A stretch of DNA of 64,000 bases from Kineosporia sp. NBRC 101731 (GCF_030269305.1 NZ_BSTC01000022.1:21479-85478); one strand, 5' to 3'. Shown: positions 33,295 through 41,446, counted from the stretch's first letter. The notes: a model not told the origin generated them from the sequence alone. Translations and numbers: made by a program.

Positions 33295-33382
33295 GGAGGA
33301 TTCGCCTAGTGGCCTATGGCGCTCGCTTGGAAAGCGGGTTGGGTTAACGCCCTCAGGGGTTCAAATCCCCTATCCTCCGCCA
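33295..33382 (+). tRNA. tRNA-Ser (GGA)
   Basis: A class II tRNA with a long variable arm. Acceptor GGAGGAT pairs with ATCCTCC, the anticodon loop TTGGAAA carries GGA at 33329-33331, the T-arm is AGGGG-TTCAAAT-CCCCT and CCA is encoded. TAGACT at 33282-33287 is a likely -10. It is divergent from the SRP RNA. Confidence 0.95.
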
Positions 33383-33523
33383 GCTACGGCGGCCTGTTCC
33401 TGCACCTCAGCGTGCGGGAGCCGGCCGCCGTACGTCGTTCCGGCCCAGGCCCGGATCCTCAACGGATCGTCGCAGTTCGGTTGCACAACGCCATGAAAGT
33501 GGCGCAGGCGACGACAGAGACGA

Positions 33524-33529
33524 CACAAT
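33524..33529 (+). promoter_or_regulatory. Leaderless -10 of antitoxin-like gene
   Basis: CACAAT seven bases before GTG 33537. Confidence 0.4.
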
Positions 33530-33536
33530 CCTGAGG

Positions 33537-33869
33537 GTGATTTTCAAGGCAGTCGGCGAGGGCCGTCCGTATCCCGATCATGGGTACAGCACGTCCAAGC
33601 AGTGGTCCGACGTGCCGCCCAGTCAGGTCCGGCTGGACGACCTGGTCACCACCAAGCGCACCCTGGACCTAGATGCACTCCTGTCCGAGGACTCCACCTT
33701 TTTCGGTGATCTCTTCGCCCATGTCGTTCAGTACCAGGGCGAGCTTTACCTGGAAGATGGTCTGCATCGCGCGGTTCGTGCCGCGCTGCACCAGCGTCCC
33801 GTGCTGCACGCCCGGGTCCTGGTGATCGATGCTCAGGACGGCCAGGTGGGGGCTGCGCCCAGGGGCTGA
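33537..33869 (+). CDS. VapB-family antitoxin-like actinobacterial protein
   Basis: A 110-aa protein beginning MIFKAVGEGRPYPDHGYSTS. It contains VRLDDLVTTKRTLDLDALL and YLEDGLHRAVRAALHQRPVL. Homologues in streptomycetes, as I recall, are labelled VapB-type antitoxins, but no VapC/PIN gene is adjacent and the DGLHRAVRA segment recalls a ParB-like motif, so the toxin-antitoxin label is doubtful. The GTG start has a leaderless -10 and no separate ribosome site. The conserved part ends near residue 95; the last 15 residues are variable. It is the first of three plus-strand genes. Confidence 0.75.
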   Translation: MIFKAVGEGRPYPDHGYSTSKQWSDVPPSQVRLDDLVTTKRTLDLDALLSEDSTFFGDLFAHVVQYQGELYLEDGLHRAVRAALHQRPVLHARVLVIDAQDGQVGAAPRG

Positions 33870-33907
33870 CCCGGCTGACCCGTCCGTGCCCGAGGGGGGC
33901 GTGGCCG

Positions 33908-34633
33908 ATGGGGTCCAGCACGCATGTCCCGACCCGCGAGGAAAAGGCCCGGCGCCGACGCCGCCGGCAGAGCCTGACCTTCACCGCACTGTTCCTCGGC
34001 GTCCTGCTCGCCGGGGTGGGAGCACTCGGGAACTCCCTGGGCTGGTGGGTCGTCACCGCACCGGGACGCAACCGGCCGGCCTGCCCGGAACAGAGCGTCA
34101 GCCGACCGAACCAGACCTCGGTGAACGTCTATAACGGCACCGACCGGCGGGGCCTGGCCGGGGCGGTCGCCGACGAACTGCGCCGCCGGAAATTCCATGT
34201 GGTCGACGTCGCCAACGCCCCGGACGGGGCGCAGACGATCGCGGTCACCGTCAGGTACGGCCCCGGTGACCGGGTCCTGGCGCGCACCGTGGCCCGGCAG
34301 TTCCCGGGCCGGGTGAAACTGCTGCCGGAGCGGCGGGCCCACGGCGACCACTCCGTGGACGTGGTGATCGGCAGACGCTACAAGGCGATGCGGGAACGCA
34401 CGCAGGCCGCCGCGGCGATCGCCGCCGATCCCACCCCGCGCGGCTGCCGGACCCCGACCGGTTCCTCCGCATCGACGGGACGGCGGCCCGGTCCGCCGTC
34501 CCGGGCAAGACTGTCGGTGGTGGCGCTTAATGTCATCAAACGTCATCAGGTGGTGTGGAACGACACCACCGAACGGGTTGATGAGCAGGCGGGGGGTCGC
34601 CATGTGTCTGAAGTGCGATGGGTGGAGCGATGA
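33908..34633 (+). CDS. LytR C-terminal-domain membrane protein
   Basis: A 241-aa protein: a short basic cytoplasmic segment (REEKARRRRRRQ), one membrane helix (about 24-46), then an extracytoplasmic LytR_C domain with SVNVYNGTDRRGLAGAVADEL and VTVRYGPGDRVLARTVA. The last 80 residues are Ala/Pro/Arg-rich and not conserved. LytR_C domains accompany cell-wall ligases; a stand-alone version has no assigned role. ATG 33908 has GAGGGGGG eight bases upstream. Its end overlaps the DUF4262 gene by 32 bases. Confidence 0.8.
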   Translation: MGSSTHVPTREEKARRRRRRQSLTFTALFLGVLLAGVGALGNSLGWWVVTAPGRNRPACPEQSVSRPNQTSVNVYNGTDRRGLAGAVADELRRRKFHVVDVANAPDGAQTIAVTVRYGPGDRVLARTVARQFPGRVKLLPERRAHGDHSVDVVIGRRYKAMRERTQAAAAIAADPTPRGCRTPTGSSASTGRRPGPPSRARLSVVALNVIKRHQVVWNDTTERVDEQAGGRHVSEVRWVER

Positions 34634-35081
34634 GGCCATCCTGGAGAAGAGCCGGAGCGACATCGAGCTCCACGGCTGGGGATACGTGCATGTCGAGGGC
34701 GATGGCGGGAGCCCTTGCCTCACCTACACGGTGGGCATGACCCGCTTTCACGGGCATCCTGAACTGGTGGTCACCGGGCTGGATGCCCGGCAGGCCACCA
34801 CACTGCTCGACGACCTCGCCGACCAGATCCGGTGCGGGCTCCGGCTGATCGCCGGCGATCGGCTGGTCGAACACTGCTGCGACGTCCACCGGCTCCAGCT
34901 GGTCGGGGTGGACGACCCGCGCCGGCTGGTGCAGGCCCAGGAGATCTACGCCAGTGCAGCCGGCCTGGTGCCGGCTCTGCAGGTGGTCTACACCGACGAC
35001 CAGGGGCACTGGCCCTGGGAGCCCGACTGGGCCGGGGGTACCTGGTGGCAGCCACTGCTCGGCCGGCCACCGCACCCCTGA
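34602..35081 (+). CDS. DUF4262 protein
   Basis: A 159-aa soluble protein starting MCLKCDGWSDEAILEKSRSD. It contains YTVGMTRFHGHPELVVTGL and a C-terminal HWPWEPDWAGGTWWQPLLG, the typical DUF4262 layout in which one conserved His and several Trp recur. Function is unknown. Upstream in-frame starts exist at 34530 and 34581, but homology begins at 34602. It overlaps the LytR_C gene and ends at a hairpin shared with the convergent DUF4388 gene. Confidence 0.83.
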   Translation: MCLKCDGWSDEAILEKSRSDIELHGWGYVHVEGDGGSPCLTYTVGMTRFHGHPELVVTGLDARQATTLLDDLADQIRCGLRLIAGDRLVEHCCDVHRLQLVGVDDPRRLVQAQEIYASAAGLVPALQVVYTDDQGHWPWEPDWAGGTWWQPLLGRPPHP

Positions 35082-35092
35082 CGCACCCGTCC

Positions 35093-35121
35093 GGACGGGC
35101 CCGTCACACCTGGGCCCGTCC
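35093..35121. terminator. Convergent terminator DUF4262 / DUF4388
   Basis: 10-bp perfect stem GGACGGGCCC / GGGCCCGTCC with a nine-base loop; its right arm lies in the last codons of the DUF4388 gene. Confidence 0.6.
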
Positions 35122-36093
35122 GCGTTCCCGGTCCTGCGCCTCGTCGAGATCAATCCGGAGCGGTCGGGAGGGCAGGAACGACGGGATGTGCCGGGCCGGG
35201 CGCGGTGCCCCGATCCCGGTCCGGATCCCGTTCGGCGAGGTCTCCGGCACCGTTCCGGGTGCCGGCACGGAGGTGGGCACGGCGCTCGGGGGCACGGTGA
35301 CGGTAGACGTGGGGGCCGGGCCGGCCTTGATCACACCGAGCCGGGCCAGCTGGTGGATCGCGACCGTGGTGGCGAAGACGCCGTGGCCGAGCATCCAGGC
35401 GATGTCGAGAGGGGTGGTGGTGCCGTTGGCCAGGGCGGCGATGTTCCACTGGGTCGCCGTCAGGCGGATCCGCTCCACCGGCAACTGGGGCGCGCGCTGG
35501 ATCGGTGCATCCATCCGCACACCGCGGGTCATCCGGCCCAGCACCGCCTTCCGGCGCTCGACCTCGGTCAGGACCTCGGCGACGGTGAAGGTGCGCACCG
35601 GTTCGCACCAGTGCCAGGCCCCGGGCCGGAACCGGGCGACGGCGCCGGTCGCGTCGGGCACCACGGCGCCCAGGGTGACCAGGGCGGCATCCGCCAGGGC
35701 GGTCCGGCGCAGCACCTCGGCATCGAACGCCGAGGTGGCGTCGCCGCTCAGCAACTGCGAGGCGGCCGAGACGGCCGCGTCGATGCGACCCCGGCGCAAC
35801 GACGACACCAACCGGGCCCAGCTGCGCTCGTCGGTGTAGGTCGGCCGCAGGAGCAGAGCCTCGATGCCCGGCGTGAGCACCGACTCCACGTAACCGATCC
35901 GGCCACTGACCAGGTAAACCGTGCCACCCCAGCGACCGTTCAGGTAGAGCGCCCCGGTGGCCTGGTCCTCGGCCAGGTCGAAGAGCCGGTCGTACGCGGT
36001 CTCCTCCGACTCGGGCGGTGGTGAGACCGGTGGCGGCGTGCTGTCGCTGGCCCGTCCCCGGCCGGTCCAGCGCCCCCAGACGCTAGGCGCCAT
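35104..36093 (-). CDS. DUF4388 protein, copy 1
   Basis: A 329-aa protein. The N-terminal DUF4388/PatA-like segment (residues 33-80: DLAEDQATGALYLNGRWGGT, VSGRIGYVES) is followed by a helical domain with RFRPGAWHWCEP and TATQWNIAALANGTTTPLDI, which resembles a winged-helix effector region. A Pro/Thr-rich tail follows. It overlaps the upstream roadblock-type gene by 11 bases, and the pair is a paralogue of the divergent pair at 36875-38291. Similar proteins work with small GTPases or gliding and cell-polarity regulators in other bacteria. No GTPase lies here, so the role is inferred only. Confidence 0.78.
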   Translation of the reverse strand: MAPSVWGRWTGRGRASDSTPPPVSPPPESEETAYDRLFDLAEDQATGALYLNGRWGGTVYLVSGRIGYVESVLTPGIEALLLRPTYTDERSWARLVSSLRRGRIDAAVSAASQLLSGDATSAFDAEVLRRTALADAALVTLGAVVPDATGAVARFRPGAWHWCEPVRTFTVAEVLTEVERRKAVLGRMTRGVRMDAPIQRAPQLPVERIRLTATQWNIAALANGTTTPLDIAWMLGHGVFATTVAIHQLARLGVIKAGPAPTSTVTVPPSAVPTSVPAPGTVPETSPNGIRTGIGAPRPARHIPSFLPSRPLRIDLDEAQDRERGRAQV

Positions 36094-36580
36094 GGCCGGG
36101 TTCGATCACCGGAGGCTGGATCGCGTGCCTCAGCAGCGGGCCGAGGGCGCGCAGTTGCTGCCGGGCCAGCGCGAGGTTGGTCCGCGCCCGGTCCAGGGTC
36201 ACGACCACGAGCAACCCGTCCACCCCGGCCTCGGGCAGGGGCGTGATCAGGTGATGCTTGCGCCCGAAGGTGATCGTGACGTCCTCCAGTTCGTCCGGAT
36301 CGCCGAGGCTGGAGGTCATCAGGCCGATCACCTGGACGACATCACTGGCCGCGGCCGAGATGGTCGCCGCCACGGCCCCGTCGTCAGGAGCCTCGGCCGT
36401 GGTGTCGGCCTCGGTGGCCGGCTTCCCCACGACGGTGTCCAGCACGAAGGCCGAATCGGGCTCGACCAGGCAGGCCGTGACCAGCCCGTCGAGCCCTTGC
36501 AACCGGGCCAGGACAGCATGGACCGCATCTGAGCCACCCGATGGAACACCCAGGGGGGACGGTGGTGCATTCACCGGCAT
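36083..36580 (-). CDS. Roadblock/LC7-like protein, copy 1
   Basis: A 165-aa protein with a Pro/Ser-rich lead, then a roadblock-like fold. LDGLVTACLVEPDSAFVLDT forms the first strand pair, an acidic insert follows, and the end is DVTITFGRKHHLITPL, LLVVVTLDRARTNLALARQQ. The last two segments match copy 2 closely. Roadblock proteins usually act as GTPase-activating or scaffolding dimers (MglB type). ATG 36580 is chosen rather than the upstream 36616, as the extra residues are not conserved. It precedes and overlaps DUF4388 copy 1. Confidence 0.78.
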   Translation of the reverse strand: MPVNAPPSPLGVPSGGSDAVHAVLARLQGLDGLVTACLVEPDSAFVLDTVVGKPATEADTTAEAPDDGAVAATISAAASDVVQVIGLMTSSLGDPDELEDVTITFGRKHHLITPLPEAGVDGLLVVVTLDRARTNLALARQQLRALGPLLRHAIQPPVIEPGHGA

Positions 36581-36620
36581 CAAACCCTGCTCAGAAGCTG
36601 CTCTGACAACCGGCAAAGCA

Positions 36621-36638
36621 CTATCACATCGCTATCAC
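36621..36638. promoter_or_regulatory. Direct repeat CTATCAC with 11-bp period
   Basis: CTATCAC at 36621-36627 and again at 36632-36638, in the AT-richer region between the two roadblock operons. This is one helical turn apart, as expected for a regulator site. Confidence 0.35.
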
Positions 36639-36686
36639 GAGGCACAGATATCGAACTCGATTCTCTTTCGTCTTCTACCCGACTTC

Positions 36687-36715
36687 TTGACGCTGCCCCC
36701 GCCTGAGTGCAGTAT
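36687..36715 (+). promoter_or_regulatory. Candidate promoter of roadblock/DUF4388 pair 2
   Basis: TTGACG (36687-36692), 17 bases, CAGTAT (36710-36715). The start would fall near 36722, giving a 150-base leader before GTG 36875. The region 36581-36874 has no supported gene. Confidence 0.4.
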
Positions 36716-36874
36716 TCTGCCGCTTACGAATTGTTACAAGCGCCCCGATACATCAGGTTCGATCCGCCACCCGCCGGCCACTTCGATGAACTCGCGAGAT
36801 GCGCCGAAACGGGCACTCTGACCTTACCCGACACACCCTTGTGTCAACGTCGAAATGAGACTGGAGATCTTCCT

Positions 36875-37243
36875 GTGGACATCGATACCGCGCTGAAAGA
36901 AGCGATGGAGATCGACGGAGCGCTGGGCGTCAGCCTGGTCGACTACGGAAGTGGAATGTCGCTCGGAAGTCTGGGCGGCGGCAAGTATCTCGACCTGGAG
37001 ATCGCGTCGGCCGGCAACACGGAGGTCGTCCGGGCCAAGATGCGCACCCTGGAGTCGCTCGGCCTGACCGAGACGATCGACGACATCCTGATCACCCTGG
37101 GCCGCCAGTACCACCTGATCCGGCTGGTCCGGGGGCAGGCTGCGAGCGGGCTGTTCATCTACCTGGCGCTGGACAAGACCAAGGCCAACCTGGCCCTGGC
37201 CCGTCATCACCTCAAGCGCATCGAGGGCGAGCTCACGATTTGA
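36875..37243 (+). CDS. Roadblock/LC7-like protein, copy 2
   Basis: A 122-aa roadblock-type protein starting MDIDTALKEAMEIDGALGVS. The end, DDILITLGRQYHLIRLV, LFIYLALDKTKANLALARHH, aligns with copy 1. It lacks the acidic insert and Pro-rich lead. GTG 36875 has GGAGAT about eight bases upstream. The open frame begins at 36707, but the extra 56 residues show no similarity and cross a candidate promoter. It is followed by DUF4388 copy 2 after 91 bases. Confidence 0.82.
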   Translation: MDIDTALKEAMEIDGALGVSLVDYGSGMSLGSLGGGKYLDLEIASAGNTEVVRAKMRTLESLGLTETIDDILITLGRQYHLIRLVRGQAASGLFIYLALDKTKANLALARHHLKRIEGELTI

Positions 37244-37334
37244 TCCCCGCACTGTCCGGTTCGCGTCGACCCACCTCGGTCGCCGCGAACCGGTCGCTTC
37301 GCCAACCCCTTTCGAAGAGAGTCGGCTCCCCGCG

Positions 37335-38291
37335 ATGACGGTCCAGGAAACCGAGCATCCGGCTATCGACGTTCTCCGGGTGCTCGCCATCAGCCGCAGT
37401 TCGGGTGCACTGGAAGTGCGTGGTGTACCCGGCGGTGCCTTCTTCCTGCACGAAGGAGACGTCACCTACGCGGAGACCATCGGTGTGCCCCCGGTGCCGG
37501 AGACCGGTGACCCCGAACTCCCCTCACTGATCCGATCGAACATTCTCGAGGCCGGCGTCGAGATGCTCTCGGCCCCGAGGGTCGAGGGTGACCGCCCTCT
37601 GTTCCGGCCCGGCCGCAAGCACTGGACCGGTCTGCGGTACCGCGTCGCCGTCGAGCATCTGCTGGCCGAGATTACCGATCTGATAGCCCATTTCAGAACA
37701 CTCGGGGTGGGCCCCGACGACGAGGTGAGCCTGTCCTGGCTGCCCCGCGGGAAGACCGTCGTCATCGATGCCCAGCAGTGGGCGCTGACCTCCCGGCTGA
37801 CCAGCGCCCAGAGTCCGCGCACCCTGGCCCGGCGCTCCGGGATCCCGCTCAGCGCAACCCTCAGCAGCATTGCCTCGATGATCGCCTCCGGGGTGGCCCG
37901 GCTCGTACAGGCCGATACCGCGCAGAACCCTTCCGTACCGGCAGATCTCGCGACGGCCGGGACACCCGCCCGGCAGAACGCCGAGCCCCCGGTCCTGCCG
38001 CCTGAGACCGGGCCGCTGGAGACCGATCGGGTCGTCTCCGCGTCGACCATCCTGACCGCGTCGAAGCCGATCACGACGCCGCCGCCCCCCGACCGGCTCC
38101 CCCGGCGCCGGCCTCGCACGATCGACACGGATCCGGCCGGGGACAGCCCACCGGCCCCGGTTTCCTCCGCTCCGGCCGACTCCGAACGGCCGACGGCACC
38201 ACCGCGTCCGGCAACTCTTCCCGCCGATCTGGACCCGAACAGCCGGGTGGCTATCGCCCTTCGAGTTCTCGAAGGACTCAAACGGCTCTGA
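37335..38291 (+). CDS. DUF4388 protein, copy 2
   Basis: A 318-aa paralogue of copy 1. The N-terminal segment LRVLAISRSSGALEVRGVPG, GAFFLHEGDVTYAETI fits DUF4388. The middle has LFRPGRKHWTGL and VVIDAQQWALTSRLTSAQSP, matching copy 1 block by block. A Pro/Ala/Thr-rich linker (about 210-300) leads to a short conserved C-terminal helix DPNSRVAIALRVLEGLKRL. It lies downstream of roadblock copy 2 in the same direction. The linker suggests a tethered effector. Function is unknown. Confidence 0.8.
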   Translation: MTVQETEHPAIDVLRVLAISRSSGALEVRGVPGGAFFLHEGDVTYAETIGVPPVPETGDPELPSLIRSNILEAGVEMLSAPRVEGDRPLFRPGRKHWTGLRYRVAVEHLLAEITDLIAHFRTLGVGPDDEVSLSWLPRGKTVVIDAQQWALTSRLTSAQSPRTLARRSGIPLSATLSSIASMIASGVARLVQADTAQNPSVPADLATAGTPARQNAEPPVLPPETGPLETDRVVSASTILTASKPITTPPPPDRLPRRRPRTIDTDPAGDSPPAPVSSAPADSERPTAPPRPATLPADLDPNSRVAIALRVLEGLKRL

Positions 38292-38540
38292 CCTCGCCGT
38301 CCATGACTCAGACCGCACGGATCGCCATTCATCGGGCTATTCACCTGCGTGGCCGCGTCTCACGAGTCACTACGCAAATCCGCAGTCGCTTCTGTCACTG
38401 GCGTGACTTTCTTCAGAGCCCTTTCGGCATCTGCGCCGATTCAGGCATGCATCGCCACTGCAATCCTCACAATGGGGCATTGACGGCGCGGCCTTTGAAT
38501 TACTGATCAGAAATTGCCGATAACCCGGCCCAACGCAACG

Positions 38541-38578
38541 AAGGGCGTGGCACTCCAGGATCGGAGTGCCACGCCCTT
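38541..38578. terminator. Terminator of tRNA-Ser (CGA)
   Basis: Perfect 16-bp stem AAGGGCGTGGCACTCC / GGAGTGCCACGCCCTT with a six-base loop, seven bases beyond the minus-strand tRNA. It could also close the DUF4388 copy 2 transcript from the other side. The stretch 38292-38540 shows no gene. Confidence 0.85.
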
Positions 38579-38584
38579 CGACGG

Positions 38585-38671
38585 CGGTGGCGGTGGGATT
38601 TGAACCCACGGAGGGCGTAAACCCTCACACGCTTTCGAGGCGTGCTCCTTCGGCCGCTCGGACACGCCACC
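38585..38671 (-). tRNA. tRNA-Ser (CGA)
   Basis: An 87-base class II tRNA on the minus strand. Acceptor GGTGGCG pairs with CGCCACC, the anticodon arm CACGC-CTCGAAA-GCGTG carries CGA for the UCG codon, there is a long variable arm, and the T-arm is GTGGG-TTCAAAT-CCCAC. CCA is not encoded. TAAGGT at 38679-38684 lies seven bases upstream as a -10. Confidence 0.95.
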
Positions 38672-38764
38672 GTGGAGAACCTTACCGAACCAGGGGCCGC
38701 TTCATCCAATCCACCCCCCGCAGTCCTCGCGCCGGCCGGGCCCACGCACCCGAAATCCCTTGGA

Positions 38765-39226
38765 CTATCGGCGTTCCGCGAAGAAATTCAGAAGCAGACC
38801 GGCAGCTTCCGCACCGCGCACCCCGCCGACCACCTCGACCCAGTGGTTCAGTCGCGAGTCCCGCACGATGTCCCGGGTCGAGCCGGTCGCCCCCGCCTTC
38901 GGGTCCCAGGCGCCCAGCACGACCCGGGAGACCCGGGCCAGGACGATGGCCCCGGCACACATGGCACAGGGCTCCAGGGTCACCACCAACGTGGCCCCGT
39001 CCAGCCGCCAGCTCCCGGTCGCCGCGGCGGCCTGGCGCAGGGCCAGGAGCTCGGCATGGGCGGTCGGATCCTGGGCCGCCTCCCGCTCGTTGCGGCCTCT
39101 GCCCACGACACGCCCGGCGCGATCCACGACCACGGCCCCCACCGGCACGTCCCCGGTCACCGGGGCGAGGGCGGCCTCCTCCAGGGCCAGACCCATCCAG
39201 GCATCCAGTCGCGGATCGTCACTCAC
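38765..39226 (-). CDS. tadA: tRNA-specific adenosine deaminase
   Basis: A 153-aa zinc deaminase converting A34 to inosine in tRNA-Arg(ACG). It has H57-A-E59 (zinc ligand and proton shuttle) and P86-C87-A-M-C90 (zinc ligands), spaced as in TadA. The longer open frame starts at 39265, but GTG 39226 has AGGAGAGG five bases before it. The conserved C-terminal GLLLNFFAERR is present. It is divergent from upp and lies just upstream of the tRNA-Ser on the same strand. Confidence 0.93.
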   Translation of the reverse strand: MSDDPRLDAWMGLALEEAALAPVTGDVPVGAVVVDRAGRVVGRGRNEREAAQDPTAHAELLALRQAAAATGSWRLDGATLVVTLEPCAMCAGAIVLARVSRVVLGAWDPKAGATGSTRDIVRDSRLNHWVEVVGGVRGAEAAGLLLNFFAERR

Positions 39227-39294
39227 AGAGACCTCTCCTTCTACCGACCCGGATCCGGGTCTCAAGCCACGAGGCCTCAGGGCCCGGACACCGG

Positions 39295-39300
39295 TAGGTT
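39295..39300 (+). promoter_or_regulatory. Leaderless -10 of upp
   Basis: TAGGTT six bases before ATG 39307, with no ribosome site. Confidence 0.5.
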
Positions 39301-39306
39301 GCCCGC

Positions 39307-39942
39307 ATGCGCCTGCACGTCGTCGACCATCCTCTCGTCGCCCACAAACTCACCACGCTCCGGAACCGGGAGACCGACTCGCCGACGTTCCGTCGCCTGG
39401 CTGACGAACTGGTCACTCTCCTGGCCTACGAGGCCACCCGCGGGGTCCGGGTGGTGGAGCACGAGATCTCCACCCCGGTCGCCCCGGCCACGGGCGTCAA
39501 GCTGACCCAGCCCAAGCCTCTCGTCGTGCCGATCCTGCGGGCCGGTCTCGGCATGCTGGAGGGCATGACCCGGCTGATCCCGACGGCCGAGGTCGGCTTC
39601 CTCGGGATGATCCGGAACGAGGAGACCCTCGAGGCCAGCACATACGCCAACCGTCTCCCGGACGACCTGACCGGACGGCAGGTCTACGTACTGGACCCGA
39701 TGCTAGCCACCGGCGGCACGCTCGCCGTGGCGATCCAGTACCTGATGGAGCGCGGCGCGGACGATGTCACCGCCATCTGCCTCCTTGGTGCACCGGAAGG
39801 CGTAGAACATGTCCGTAAGGCCGTCGGCGAAGAGGCTCCCGTGCAGATTGTTCTGGGCGGGATGGACCCCGGCCTGAACGAGCACGGCTACATCGTCCCT
39901 GGTCTCGGCGACGCGGGCGACCGCTTGTACGGCGTAGTGTGA
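39307..39942 (+). CDS. upp: Uracil phosphoribosyltransferase
   Basis: A 211-aa salvage enzyme making UMP from uracil and PRPP. The PRPP loop is [13 protein letters not shown], with [12 protein letters not shown] earlier and the uracil-binding C terminus [16 protein letters not shown]. The length is that of the family. The start ATG carries a leaderless promoter. It is divergent from tadA, an arrangement common in actinomycetes. Confidence 0.96.
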   Translation: MRLHVVDHPLVAHKLTTLRNRETDSPTFRRLADELVTLLAYEATRGVRVVEHEISTPVAPATGVKLTQPKPLVVPILRAGLGMLEGMTRLIPTAEVGFLGMIRNEETLEASTYANRLPDDLTGRQVYVLDPMLATGGTLAVAIQYLMERGADDVTAICLLGAPEGVEHVRKAVGEEAPVQIVLGGMDPGLNEHGYIVPGLGDAGDRLYGVV

Positions 39943-40074
39943 CCGCCGCCGCTACTATCAACCTCAAGCCGAGGTTGAGACTGGCGCGGTAGCCATGCGT
40001 GACAAGCTCGACACGGATAGAACATACTCGAAGCGCTACATTTGTCCTGAGTACACCACTCTGGGGAGGCCGCA

Positions 40075-40242
40075 GTGACGAGGACCCGGCGAGCGCTCGT
40101 GGTCATCCTGGTTGTCTTCTTGATCTACGCGGTCGTCAACGACCCGCGCCAGTCCGGAAACTTCGTGGGCGACATCTGGGACTGGCTTACCAGTGCCGCA
40201 GACTCGATCGGGACGTTCTTCGACACGATGTTGTCGAACTGA
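40075..40242 (+). CDS. Small membrane protein, 55 aa
   Basis: A 55-aa protein with a basic start (MTRTRRAL), one membrane helix (about 8-21, VVILVVFLIYAVV), NDPRQSG and a second amphipathic helix with WDWL and SIGTFF. Homologues of this size and pattern recur in actinomycetes without a function. GTG 40075 has GGGGAGG with a five-base spacer. A perfect 16-bp terminator follows. It is convergent with plsC. Confidence 0.8.
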   Translation: MTRTRRALVVILVVFLIYAVVNDPRQSGNFVGDIWDWLTSAADSIGTFFDTMLSN

Positions 40243-40251
40243 CGTTCCCCC

Positions 40252-40287
40252 AAGGACGCCGGCTGACATCCGTCAGCCGGCGTCCTT
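40252..40287. terminator. Terminator after small membrane protein
   Basis: Perfect 16-bp stem AAGGACGCCGGCTGAC / GTCAGCCGGCGTCCTT with an ATCC loop, followed by GTTTT on the plus strand. Confidence 0.9.
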
Positions 40288-40326
40288 GTTTTGCCCTGGG
40301 CCCGGAGAGCCCGGAGGGGCCGCGAG

Positions 40327-41097
40327 CTACTTCTTCCGCTTCGCCTGGGCCTTGAGGCGCTTGGCCACGGCGGCGGCCGTGTCGAGCTTCCTGGCCTCTT
40401 CCGGGGTCGGCGCCGACCCGCCGCGGTTCGCCGGCACCCACCAGCGATCGGCGTCGTCCGCGGGCTGCTGCGGGTACCGGTCCTGCAGTTCCTCCAGCAA
40501 CACGCCGACACGACTCTGGATCTCGGCGGTGATCTGGAACGCCTCCATGCCGGCCTCGGGCCGGAAGGGCTCGCCCGCCTTCAGCATGACCGCCTTACCC
40601 CGCCCGAGGTCGGGCTTGCGGGCCTTGGTGTAGATCCGCTGCCCGCCCCAGATCGCCATCGGCACGATCGGCACGTCGGCCGCCACCGCCATCCGGGCCG
40701 TGCCGGTCTTGAAGTCCTTCAGCACGTACGACCGGCTGATCGTGGCCTCCGGGAAGACCCCGACGATCTCGCCGGCCTTGAGGGCCCGGACCGCCTCGTC
40801 GAAGGCGCCCGTGCCGGCGGCCCGGTCGACCGGGATGTGGTGCATGCCGCGCATCAGCGGGCCGGCCACCGGGTTCCGGAAGACCGATTCCTTGCACATG
40901 AATCGCACCAGGCGCCGCTGCGGGCGAGCGACCAGACCACAGAACGTGAAGTCCAGGTAGCTGATGTGGTTGCTCGCGAGCACCGCCCCGCCCTCGGCGG
41001 GTATGTGCTCAGCCCCCTCGACCGTGAACCGGATGCCAAGGGCGCGGAACGCCGTGCGGGCCAACGTGATGACCGGGGGATAGACCAGCTCTGCCAC
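40327..41097 (-). CDS. 1-acyl-sn-glycerol-3-phosphate acyltransferase
   Basis: A 256-aa PlsC-type acyltransferase that would acylate lysophosphatidate at the membrane. Catalytic H44 and D49 form NHISYLD, and FPEATISR is the substrate site. A Lys-rich C terminus (KRLKAQAKRKK) may bind the membrane. An upstream open frame reaches 41241 without similarity. GTG 41097 is preferred, as TACAGT lies seven bases before it. Several paralogues are normal in actinomycetes, so a gene symbol is withheld. Confidence 0.9.
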   Translation of the reverse strand: MAELVYPPVITLARTAFRALGIRFTVEGAEHIPAEGGAVLASNHISYLDFTFCGLVARPQRRLVRFMCKESVFRNPVAGPLMRGMHHIPVDRAAGTGAFDEAVRALKAGEIVGVFPEATISRSYVLKDFKTGTARMAVAADVPIVPMAIWGGQRIYTKARKPDLGRGKAVMLKAGEPFRPEAGMEAFQITAEIQSRVGVLLEELQDRYPQQPADDADRWWVPANRGGSAPTPEEARKLDTAAAVAKRLKAQAKRKK

Positions 41098-41104
41098 GGA
41101 CCGA

Positions 41105-41110
41105 ACTGTA
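41105..41110 (-). promoter_or_regulatory. Leaderless -10 of acyltransferase gene
   Basis: TACAGT on the minus strand, seven bases before GTG 41097. Confidence 0.45.
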
Positions 41111-41364
41111 GGCGGTCCGCCCCGGGGGCCGGTAGGGCGGTGGACCCGGGCCGCGCGATGCATCCCACATGCGGCCACACCGAGATCCCCGGCTGACCAC
41201 GACCGGCGGACCACCTGCAGGAACACGTGCGACACCGGCAAATCTATGAATCAGGTGCCACATCGGTACACCAACGGTGTGGCGACCGACGATGACGTCT
41301 GGTTATGCATAGCTTTAAGCTGACACGAGCGACATGGAACGGCGGATGGGCTGGGCGGCGCTAC

Positions 41365-41446
41365 TCTGTCACAACGGATTATTCGGTAAATCGTGACAGA
41401 ACCCCTACCATCGACCTGACCTGGCGTGGCAAGGTCGTAACAGAAC
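41365..41446. promoter_or_regulatory. Operator-like repeats upstream of T4SS-like operon
   Basis: TCTGTCAC (41365-41372) and GTGACAGA (41393-41400) are perfect inverted arms 20 bases apart. A further CGTAACAGAAC (41436-41446) repeats the right-hand half-site CGTGACAGAAC (41392-41402). The flanking 41300-41400 is AT-rich with the palindrome AGCTTTAAGCT at 41311-41321. The gene-free stretch is 41111-41524. Confidence 0.5.

Noticed and set aside
33537..33869. Complete VapBC toxin-antitoxin module
   Set aside because: No PIN-domain toxin lies next to the VapB-like gene; the following genes are LytR_C and DUF4262.
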